From Fimbriimonadaceae bacterium (GTDB lineage Bacteria; Armatimonadota; Fimbriimonadia; Fimbriimonadales; Fimbriimonadaceae): DNA of 12,397 nucleotides. Where the stretch lies: the NCBI GenBank assembly GCA_019454665.1, contig JACFNW010000003.1, positions 7,898-20,294 on the forward strand, given 5' to 3'. Shown here piece after piece: positions 6,497 to 12,397 of the stretch; positions within the stretch are counted from its first letter, which is position 1; every line of letters starts with the position of its first letter. The notes below the pieces were generated by a model. That model did no database searches, was not told the origin of the DNA, and worked only from the letters and a program-made list of their open reading frames with translations. Both the position numbers and the translations under genes were made by a program.

Positions 6497-7690
6497 TCAA
6501 GGCAGGCCTGGCACACGTTGTCCGCCAGTCCGTGCTTCGCGGGCCAGCCCTTGGGCGAGGGGCCGATCGGCGATGTAGGGCGTCCCCGCGATCCACACCA
6601 ATCCGCCCTCCGGGTCGTAGTCGGCGATCGCCCGCAAGGAATCGCGAACCAGCAATGCACGAAACAGGTGGTTGGCTTGGACTGAGCCAGGGTTTGCTGG
6701 TCTGAGCGTTCCGCTTGCTCCTTTGAAACTCCAAACCCCGTCCGTCGTCGGTGAGAGCGGCTCCTTCGAGGGACCGCTGGTTCGTCCGGCGGCCTTGGGG
6801 AAGAGGTTCCGTCCCCCGCCGACGATCCGACCAGTCCGCATGCACACGTACACTGTGATCCAGTCGTGTGCGTCGCTGGCCAGCGGATTAAGGAACCCGG
6901 CCTGGTAACAGACGATCGGTTGCTGCTTGGCGGCTGTCTCCCTGTGCCAAGGGGTCAGGTTGGGATGGGGTCCCGGCTTGAGCACCATGACGTGCCTTTC
7001 GCCCCTCATCGCCTGCGCTAGACCATACGTCGTTTGCGCCGCGAAGGCTCGCTCGGCGATCTCCTGGCAATCCGCATCGGTGAGAAGCTGCTGGATGTTT
7101 TCGGGCCGATAGTCCAGATCCCGCATTCCATAGTTCTCGCACGAGAACGAGGATAGGATTCCAAGATACGGGTTGATCTTGATGGTGTAGTGGGTGTCGA
7201 ACAGGCCGCCGATCTTGCATCCTCCGAATTTGACGACGATGCCGAACTCCCAGCCCCGGTCGTTGTCGTAGCCGGTGAGATTGGCGCGGACGGTCTCGAA
7301 CTCCACGAAGCGACCCTTTTCGCCCCACAACGCCCGCAACACCCGGAAAGCCGAAGCTTCGCAAGCAGACCGATCGAAAGGCACACCGGGCGGAGGCATA
7401 GCGCTCCGGTGGACCGATCTTATGTGAGTGAGTTCGCCCACATCTTTGATCAATCCGTAGCGGTATCCGACACCGTCGCAAGAGACCGTGACCCTGTCCC
7501 CAGCTCTTAGCACTGGATTGTCCTCTTCCCGAATAGGGCCATCGCCAAAAGCCCGAGCCAAGTCAGTAGCACCTTCGCCGATCAGGCTCGCGTTGATCAT
7601 GGAATACACAACGTGCCGGTCGTCTCGCGCAAGTGCCGACGAAGCAAGAGCTATGATCAGACTGAAGAACATAAAGTAGCATTTTTTCAT
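6497..7690 (-). CDS. Secreted cysteine-containing protein of unknown function
   Basis: This 397-aa protein begins with a clear signal peptide, MKKCYFMFFSLIIALASSAL then A|RDD. The mature chain has seven cysteines (about 71, 110, 158, 184, 208, 261, 283), suggesting disulfides outside the cytoplasm. Two stretches, INPYLGILSSFSC...LTDADCQEIAERAF (about 172-216) and WITVYVCMRTGRIVGG (277-292), resemble the strand-plus-helix pattern of PepSY/YcdB-like modules, but only loosely. GGGGAGG sits five bases before the ATG, and the ATG overlaps the stop of the upstream 470-aa gene by four bases (ATGA), so the two are co-translated. The last 25 residues (REARTGGQRVPGLP) look shadow-like, and the next frame carries a GC-rich, more codon-typical run, so the true C-terminus may have been replaced by the rearrangement near the accD fragment. 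No known family is recognised. Confidence 0.75.
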   Translation of the reverse strand: MKKCYFMFFSLIIALASSALARDDRHVVYSMINASLIGEGATDLARAFGDGPIREEDNPVLRAGDRVTVSCDGVGYRYGLIKDVGELTHIRSVHRSAMPPPGVPFDRSACEASAFRVLRALWGEKGRFVEFETVRANLTGYDNDRGWEFGIVVKFGGCKIGGLFDTHYTIKINPYLGILSSFSCENYGMRDLDYRPENIQQLLTDADCQEIAERAFAAQTTYGLAQAMRGERHVMVLKPGPHPNLTPWHRETAAKQQPIVCYQAGFLNPLASDAHDWITVYVCMRTGRIVGGGRNLFPKAAGRTSGPSKEPLSPTTDGVWSFKGASGTLRPANPGSVQANHLFRALLVRDSLRAIADYDPEGGLVWIAGTPYIADRPLAQGLAREARTGGQRVPGLP

Positions 7691-9099
7691 AACAACCTCC
7701 CCAGGTAAAGCCAGTAGATTGAACCAGGGGTTGGCAATCCTTGGTAAACAAACTTCAGCGTAGTATTTGAGTCGCCAACGACAGTGGGTAGAACTGTCAC
7801 AACTTGAACCATGGCGGGGTCACTGTCTGTTGCAGGAATGAGCGTCATTGCAACGGGCCTGAACTGAACATGAGTCCCGTCAAGGGCCGTCAGAATCGAA
7901 GTGGACCCACCACGTGCATAAAGGGCGAATAAGTCTGCATGGTCAGCGAGAGTAGCGTCTGGCAAGCGCCCGACGTACTCCGAAATTGTGAACGTTCCCT
8001 CCAGCTGAAACCCTTTCGGCTTGTCGAGCAAATTCCAAGTGTAGCTACTCACGTTCGCGCTGAATCCCAAGAAGGCCCGCCCCTGGGAGGTTGGACCGAT
8101 TCCGAAGGAAGCCGCGGCTACCTCGGGCGGTGCCCCGGTAAGGGTGCGGCAACTCCAGAGACCGACAAATTGAAATGCCGGAAGCGGATCGTTCGGGTTC
8201 GCGTTCTTCGCCTGAACTCTTTGGTAAACACTCGGATCGAACTGGATCACGTGATCTCCAGCGGACTGGGGAACGTTCGGCTTGTAGAACGAATCGTAGA
8301 TCGAAGTGGGATCGCCATGTGGGGTGGCTGCGAACATGGTTGCCCCGGTCAACCGATCCAAGACTTGTTGCCGGGTTTCGGAAACAGAAGCTGCAGCCGA
8401 GGGCGACACCTGAAACGTCCCGTGCGACCGCTTGCCGAACGCGTCGCAGAGGGCGATGCTCACATCCTTGAATCCCAGCAGATCAAACAGTTGCATCCAT
8501 TGGGGGCTTCCCTCACTGCCGTCCTCGTTGTATCTAGCCCCAAGCAATTGGAGGCGGTTGTAGGCGACAAAAGTGAATTGAGGCTTGAAATCCGAAACGA
8601 CATCAGTCCCGGAACCGCTTCCGGGAAGAATGTAGTCGAATTCGAAAGTTGCTTCCGGTTTGACCTTGATCTCGGCACCGTCGTTCCACCAAGTCGTGGC
8701 GATCCGGAATCTGAAGGAGGGGTACGAGTTGGGGTGACTCGGAAGCGGGTAGGTCTCGGATTCTGAGTGGACGATCTCCTCGGCGCCGGAAGGGGAGACC
8801 AGCTTTAGGACGACGTTCTTGATTCGTGGGGTCCCTTGCAGAACCTTAGGGCCAGGTTGTGGTGGGTCCTCGCCTGGGATCACTGGAACCGGACTGACGA
8901 AGACGTTCAGTACAAGTTCGACATTCGTGCCGGATAGCTTCTGATTCTCCTTAACTACGCCGCCGATGGAGTATCCGTATTCAAGGCTGCTGACGTTCCA
9001 AATTGCACTCTCTTCGGCGGACCCTGCGAAAACGCAAGGCTCCAACCGAGGGCTAGTACCCAATGAAAAGTCAGGTTCATCCAGCGGCGGCGTCTCCAC
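7687..9099 (-). CDS. Large protein with caspase/gingipain-like (clan CD) His...Cys layout
   Basis: This protein has 470 codons from a GTG start. The N-terminal third is beta-rich (about 35-180: VELVLNVFVSPVPVIPG, FRFRIATTWW, FEFDYILPG), like an Ig/C2-type domain. The second half resembles a clan CD cysteine-peptidase fold: a hydrophobic strand ending in His-Gly (TMFAATPHGD, His261), 56 residues later a strand ending in Ser-Cys (FVGLWSCRTLTG, Cys317), then GRAFLGFSANVS (340-351), matching the usual GA.A.lGfs strand. A further beta region completes the protein, ending YLGRLL. The family call is inference from motif order. The GTG-start N-terminus has no export signal, but the +1 frame at 9080 encodes an excellent signal peptide, so a frameshift is likely at about 9000-9060. 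GC is low (27/60 at 7741-7800). It is coupled to the 397-aa secreted protein. Confidence 0.75.
   Translation of the reverse strand: METPPLDEPDFSLGTSPRLEPCVFAGSAEESAIWNVSSLEYGYSIGGVVKENQKLSGTNVELVLNVFVSPVPVIPGEDPPQPGPKVLQGTPRIKNVVLKLVSPSGAEEIVHSESETYPLPSHPNSYPSFRFRIATTWWNDGAEIKVKPEATFEFDYILPGSGSGTDVVSDFKPQFTFVAYNRLQLLGARYNEDGSEGSPQWMQLFDLLGFKDVSIALCDAFGKRSHGTFQVSPSAAASVSETRQQVLDRLTGATMFAATPHGDPTSIYDSFYKPNVPQSAGDHVIQFDPSVYQRVQAKNANPNDPLPAFQFVGLWSCRTLTGAPPEVAAASFGIGPTSQGRAFLGFSANVSSYTWNLLDKPKGFQLEGTFTISEYVGRLPDATLADHADLFALYARGGSTSILTALDGTHVQFRPVAMTLIPATDSDPAMVQVVTVLPTVVGDSNTTLKFVYQGLPTPGSIYWLYLGRLL
8955..9080 (-). other. Out-of-frame signal peptide, probably the true N-terminus of the 470-aa protein
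   Basis: ATG 9080 opens a 41-codon frame reading MNLTFHWVLALGWSLAFSQG, a textbook Sec signal peptide with an AFS|Q cleavage site, then about 21 residues to a TAG. It lies +1 relative to the 470-aa frame and overlaps its first residues, METPPLDEPDF, which look unlike any natural N-terminus. One indel between about 9060 and 9000 would fuse the signal to the EESAIWNVSS... body. A separate tiny secreted peptide is the less likely alternative. Confidence 0.45.
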
Positions 9100-9290
9100 G
9101 GGCTTGTTTCCCTACGGTTCCTTGGTAGATCAAGCAACACACGCTGAGGATACACTTGATCGTGAGGCCTTATTGGGCATTTGGTCCCGTTTGGACTCAA
9201 TCGTTTGCGCGTAGGACGCGGCTGAATCGGTTGTCATGCCGGCCCATGGGCTGAACTAGACCCAGGTTCATTGGCTGCAACAATCAGCCC

Positions 9291-9323
9291 GCCTACTTGG
9301 CCATCGGGACAGCCGTCAACCGC
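9291..9323 (+). repeat. 33-bp direct repeat, copy 2 (within the ispG 3' end)
   Basis: It covers the last codons of ispG (RLTAVPMAK) plus the TAG stop and two bases beyond. It is 30/33 identical to 6155-6187 in the same orientation; the three mismatches are at offsets 7, 8 and 18. It is the presumed original copy because it is part of an intact gene. Confidence 0.75.
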
Positions 9324-10522
9324 CGCTCCGCCACCGGCTGACCCTCCGGCGGGTCAACCCACTTCCCGTCCGCCCGCAGCAGCGCGATCAGTTCGGCCAC
9401 CCCGTCCTTCTGATCAATGTTCGCCTTCACCACCTCCCGCTTCCGATACAGCGCGATCTTGCCACCCGCCTTGCCCACGTAGCCATAATCCGCATCCGCC
9501 ATTTCCCCAGGGCCGTTCACGATGCAGCCCATCACGGCGATGTCCAGCCCCACCAAGTGGCGCGTCGCCTCGCGCACCTCGTGCAACACGGTCGGCAGAT
9601 CGAACTTAGTCCGCCCGCAAGAGGGGCACGCGATGTATTCCACCTTGGTCTTGCGCAAGCCCAGCGACTGCAGAATGTCGTAGCACACGGGCAATTCCCG
9701 CACCGGATCCTCCGAAAGGCTCACCCGGATGGTGTCGCCGATGCCCTCGTTGAGCAGCGTCGCGATGCCCGACGTAGACTTGATGCGCGCGTAATCCCCG
9801 TCGCCCGCCTCGGTCACGCCAAGGTGCAGCGGATAATCCATCCCCAGTTCGTCCATCCGGTTCACCATCAGCCGGTTCGCCGCGACCATAATGGGCACAC
9901 GGCTGGCTTTCAGCGAGATCACCAGGTTGCGGAAGCCGTGCTTCTCGCAGATCTGCAGGTACTCGATCGCGCTCTCGACCATGCCGTCCGGCGTGTCGCC
10001 GTAGGTCACCAGCATGCGCTCGGCCAGCGACCCGTGGTTCACCCCGATCCGCATGGCGATGCCGCGCCGCTTCACCGCTTCGATGACGGGGACGAGCGAC
10101 TCCTCGATGGCGGCGCGCTCGGCCTCGTGCTCCTCGGGGCTGTACTCCTCGCGGTTGGTGTGCTTGCGGAACACGAACAGGCCGGGATTGATGCGCACCT
10201 TGTCCACGTACTTGGCCACCTCGACGGCGATGTCGGTGCCCTGGTGGTGGACGTCGGCGACCAGCGGCACGTCGCGGTAGCGCTCGCGCACTTTGGCCTT
10301 GATGGCCTCCAGACAGCGGGCCTCGTCCAGCGTCGGGGTGGTCACGCGCACGATCTCGCTGCCCTGGCGGTGCATGGCGATGATCTGCTCGACGCAACCC
10401 TCGATGTTGCGCGTCTCCTCGGTGATCATGGACTGGACGACCACGGGATGGCCGCCGCCGATGACGACGTCGCCGACTCGAACCGCGCGGGTGGCTCGCC
10501 TTTCGTAACTGATTGGGCGCAT
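9293..10522 (-). CDS. ispG: (E)-4-hydroxy-3-methylbut-2-enyl-diphosphate synthase
   Basis: This complete 409-aa enzyme of the MEP isoprenoid pathway reduces 2-C-methylerythritol-2,4-cyclodiphosphate to HMBPP using a [4Fe-4S] cluster. The N-terminal TIM-barrel part shows [20 protein letters not shown] (19-38), [11 protein letters not shown] (58-68), VADVHHQG (88-95), KVRINPG (108-114) and RIGVNHGSL (158-166). The C-terminal domain has the three cluster cysteines, [11 protein letters not shown] (Cys299, Cys302) and [10 protein letters not shown] (Cys333) with cluster-ligand Glu340, all intact. Length fits the bacterial two-domain form. The ATG is five bases after a TATAGA element and has no ribosome site, consistent with a leaderless message. 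It is divergent from the exported-protein gene. Its last codons are the source of the 33-bp repeat found again at 6155-6187. Confidence 0.97.
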   Translation of the reverse strand: MRPISYERRATRAVRVGDVVIGGGHPVVVQSMITEETRNIEGCVEQIIAMHRQGSEIVRVTTPTLDEARCLEAIKAKVRERYRDVPLVADVHHQGTDIAVEVAKYVDKVRINPGLFVFRKHTNREEYSPEEHEAERAAIEESLVPVIEAVKRRGIAMRIGVNHGSLAERMLVTYGDTPDGMVESAIEYLQICEKHGFRNLVISLKASRVPIMVAANRLMVNRMDELGMDYPLHLGVTEAGDGDYARIKSTSGIATLLNEGIGDTIRVSLSEDPVRELPVCYDILQSLGLRKTKVEYIACPSCGRTKFDLPTVLHEVREATRHLVGLDIAVMGCIVNGPGEMADADYGYVGKAGGKIALYRKREVVKANIDQKDGVAELIALLRADGKWVDPPEGQPVAERRLTAVPMAK

Positions 10523-10527
10523 GCTGG

Positions 10528-10555
10528 TCTATAGTCTACGCGAGCGGGTCCACAA
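10528..10555 (-). promoter_or_regulatory. Candidate ispG promoter, leaderless
   Basis: On the minus strand TTGTGG (10555-10550), a 16-base spacer and TATAGA (10533-10528) precede the ispG ATG by five bases. Initiation at the usual distance would fall on the start codon itself. The -10 shares its CTATAG core with a plus-strand -10. Confidence 0.4.
10530..10535 (+). promoter_or_regulatory. Candidate -10 box (TATAGT) for the divergent exported-protein gene
   Basis: TATAGT matches the consensus at five of six positions and would start transcription about 40 bases before ATG 10582. No good -35 is seen. It overlaps the ispG -10 through the palindrome CTATAG (10529-10534). Confidence 0.35.
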
Positions 10556-10581
10556 ACGGCCCGAGGATGAGGAACAGACCC

Positions 10582-11547
10582 ATGACTGCGCTGCTGTTGG
10601 GATTGATCGGATGGTCGTTGCAGGTGACCGACACCCGCGAGATGGACATCGTACGCGCCACCGAGATCAAGCGCCGCAACATCGAGGCGATGGGCCACAA
10701 GCCGACGGCTCAGGAACTCGCCGCGCTCGGCACCATGGAGCGCCACGTCGCAGACGCCCGAGTGCTGGTCAACAGTTTGAACGAGATCATCGCCATTCTC
10801 ACCGAACCCAGCCAGGTCCGGCTCCAGCGCGAGTACGCGGACCTGCGCAACCAGGCCCAGTCTGTGATTGACGCCTACGTGCCCAGCCGGGCGAGCGCCG
10901 CCCAGATGCTTGCGGCCGTGCAAGGCTACGTCCAAAAGGGACCGGAGGTCGCCAAGCAACTCGCCACGCTCCGCACGACCGTCTCGGAACGCCGGTTCAA
11001 GTTCTATGCCGAGGGGTTGCTGACGCCGTCCTATGAAATCGAAGTGGTCGGCACGCCCTCGGGCGATGGCTCGCTCGGGTTTTCGGCCGAGGGGGTCTCG
11101 TTGCGCGTGTCGGGGCAGCGGCTCCGCGTGGCCAGGCCCGTTATCGTATGCACCCCGATGGACAGCCGTCTGGTCTCGGCATATGGGATGCTGCGCCAAC
11201 GCGACACGACGATCCTCGAGTTTGGCCCCGACCTGCTCAAGTACCACCAAAAGGACCCCTTGCGGGTTTTCACCTGGCGCAAGACGGCCGAATCGTTCAC
11301 GTGGAAAGAGTATTGGCGCGGGGAGCAGACCTCCGGGGCGACCTACTCGGGGGAGGACGGCCCCCCGCAGCGAACCGCGAGCCTCTGCACCTTGGAGGTC
11401 GCACAGCCCGTCGTGGACGTGAACTTCGTGGTCGAAGGCAAGACGACGTGGTCGCTGGAGTCGCAGTACAAAGACGAGGCTTCGCGGGTTCGAACGGAAA
11501 CCCATGCCGTGGCAGGCACGATCCGCGTGCGGATCTTCTGCATCTAG
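10582..11547 (+). CDS. Exported protein of unknown function, helical N-terminus and beta-rich C-terminus
   Basis: This 321-aa protein from ATG 10582 has a short hydrophobic N-terminus (MTALLLGLIGWSLQV), probably a weak signal peptide. If translation starts at ATG 10567 the signal gains MRNRP, a better basic n-region; GAGGA nine bases upstream favours 10582. Residues about 20-138 are charged, Ala/Leu/Gln-rich and heptad-like (EIKRRNIEAMGHKPTAQELA; SEQ-like runs such as LQREYADLRNQAQSVIDAYV), suggesting a helical bundle or coiled coil. From about 150 the chain becomes beta-rich with GEGLLTPSYEIEVVG-like strands, ending VAGTIRVRIFCI. There are three cysteines. I recognise no family. It is expressed divergently from ispG, with no partner gene downstream: the next gene converges on it 114 bases away. 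A surface or periplasmic structural role is only a guess. Confidence 0.78.
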   Translation: MTALLLGLIGWSLQVTDTREMDIVRATEIKRRNIEAMGHKPTAQELAALGTMERHVADARVLVNSLNEIIAILTEPSQVRLQREYADLRNQAQSVIDAYVPSRASAAQMLAAVQGYVQKGPEVAKQLATLRTTVSERRFKFYAEGLLTPSYEIEVVGTPSGDGSLGFSAEGVSLRVSGQRLRVARPVIVCTPMDSRLVSAYGMLRQRDTTILEFGPDLLKYHQKDPLRVFTWRKTAESFTWKEYWRGEQTSGATYSGEDGPPQRTASLCTLEVAQPVVDVNFVVEGKTTWSLESQYKDEASRVRTETHAVAGTIRVRIFCI

Positions 11548-11661
11548 AGAGAGGCGCGCCCCGCTTCTGGAGTACTCCGCGCTGTCAACCCCTGAAGGTC
11601 CTCTTCCGATCTTCACGAGGGGACGACCTTGGTCGAATGGCGCGATGCGGCCATGCGCGCC

Positions 11662-12397
11662 TCACCCCAAGCCGCGCGTCGCGCCGCCGTCCACCAGCAG
11701 GTTGACGCCGGTGATGAAGCCCGTCTGCTCCGAGCAGAGGAATGCGATGGCGGAGGCGATCTCCTCGGGGCGGCCCAGCCGCCGAACGGCGGCCAAGTCG
11801 CCGTTCATCTGAAGTGCCTCGTCCACCGAGACCCCCAACTGCGCCGAGCGGATCTCGGCGAGATGGCGTTGTCGGTCGGTCAAGGTGTGGCCGGGGAGCA
11901 CGCCGTTCACCGTGATGCCGCTCGGACCGAGTTCGCGAGCCTGCAACCGCGTCAAGCCCATCAGGCCCGAGCGCAGCGTGGACGAGATCGCCAGCAGGTC
12001 GTTGGGCTCCTTCGCGACGAGCGACGTCACGTGGACAATCCGTCCCCAACCTCGCTCGACCATGCCCGGGGCGACCAATCGAACCAGCCGTACGACGTTG
12101 AGCAACGTGGAGTCGAACCCTGCCAGCCACGCCTCGTCGCTCACCGAGCCCGCAACCCCCGCCGCAGGCCCGCCCGTATTGGTCACCAGCACGTGCACAG
12201 GTCCCAGTGCAACCTCCGTCTCGGCGTGCCAGCGCTCCAGGTCCCCTGCGCACGACACCTCCGCGACGACGCCCATCGCTTCGCCGCCCGACGCTCGAAT
12301 CTCGGCCACGACGGAATCCAGGCCTTCCCGGTTTCGGGCGCACACGCTCACGCGGGCACCCTCTTCCGCAAGGGTCAGCGCTGCCGCCCGCCCGATG
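11662..12397 (-). CDS. Short-chain dehydrogenase/reductase, atypical active site (5' end outside window)
   Basis: This SDR is open at the right edge; its first residues (about 10 expected, with the first glycines of the dinucleotide-binding motif) are missing. It begins IGRAAALTLAEEGARVSVCA, the end of the Gly-rich nucleotide-binding segment. VLVTNTGGP replaces the usual NNAG motif, VHVTSLVAKEP holds the active-site Ser, and the C-terminus GFITGVNLLVDGG is the classical FabG-like ending. Aligning LAISSTLRSGLMGLTR with the canonical Y-S-A-S-K-A-A-V-x-G-L-T-R puts Ser at the catalytic Tyr and Arg at the catalytic Lys. A known subgroup annotated as oxidoreductases or 3-oxoacyl-ACP reductases has this S-x-x-x-R pattern, so it is probably a conserved variant. 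Reaction unknown. An internal GTG (12351) could be mistaken for the start, but the Rossmann motif continues upstream. Confidence 0.88.
   Translation of the reverse strand, partial: IGRAAALTLAEEGARVSVCARNREGLDSVVAEIRASGGEAMGVVAEVSCAGDLERWHAETEVALGPVHVLVTNTGGPAAGVAGSVSDEAWLAGFDSTLLNVVRLVRLVAPGMVERGWGRIVHVTSLVAKEPNDLLAISSTLRSGLMGLTRLQARELGPSGITVNGVLPGHTLTDRQRHLAEIRSAQLGVSVDEALQMNGDLAAVRRLGRPEEIASAIAFLCSEQTGFITGVNLLVDGGATRGLG

Noticed and set aside
9273..9289. Stem GGCTG/CAGCC just after ispG as a terminator
   Set aside because: Only five base pairs and no T-run; too weak to call.
9557..10534. Long plus-strand frame opposite ispG
   Set aside because: His/Val/Asp/Gly-rich composition is the typical complement of a high-GC gene; ispG is unmistakable.
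11595..11630. AAGGTC/GACCTT inverted repeat between the convergent genes as a bidirectional terminator
   Set aside because: Six base pairs around a 24-base loop with no T-run on either strand.
1..12397. tRNA, rRNA, CRISPR array, transposase or integrase
   Set aside because: None could be recognised on either strand.

Overview
The window reads as high-GC chromosomal DNA, probably from an Armatimonadota (Fimbriimonadia-like) bacterium. The main clue is the prepilin-type protein at 3034-3975, whose N-terminus ([35 protein letters not shown]) resembles a family expanded in that phylum. High-GC codon use, an MEP-pathway ispG, and many signal peptides and lipoprotein signals fit. The taxonomy is an inference from family resemblance, with no rRNA in the window.

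Region 1 (1-3975, all minus strand, transcribed right to left) is an envelope gene run. It holds a prepilin-like protein, a 57-aa lipoprotein, a lipoprotein with a DUF4397-like body broken by a frameshift, an M48 metalloprotease, a DUF2993-like protein and the N-terminal part of a membrane-anchored class III nucleotide cyclase that leaves the window at base 1. Most junctions are tight (4-nt stop/start overlaps or a 9-nt gap), so the last five are probably one operon.

Region 2 (4081-6088) has two divergent genes: on the minus strand a small single-pass membrane protein with an HTH-like N-terminus, and on the plus strand a complete PLP-dependent trans-sulfuration-family enzyme.

Region 3 (6089-9292) is the odd part. 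Its core is a two-gene minus-strand module with visibly lower GC than its neighbours: a 470-aa protein with what looks like a caspase/gingipain-type (clan CD) His...Cys layout, and a translationally coupled, secreted, Cys-containing 397-aa protein. A broken N-terminal fragment of accD follows it. The whole interval is bracketed by a 33-bp near-identical direct repeat (30/33); one copy is the last codons of ispG and the other abuts the accD fragment. This suggests an insertion or rearrangement that duplicated the ispG 3' end.

Region 4 (9291-12397) returns to high-GC genes: ispG (minus); a divergent exported protein of unknown function (plus), with a possible shared palindromic -10 element between them; and a 5'-truncated SDR dehydrogenase (minus) whose catalytic Tyr and Lys are replaced.

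Three coding regions show apparent single-base frameshifts (about 2661-2690, about 9000-9060, and an A6 run at 6397-6402). Either this is real gene decay or the assembly carries indel errors; raw reads would decide.
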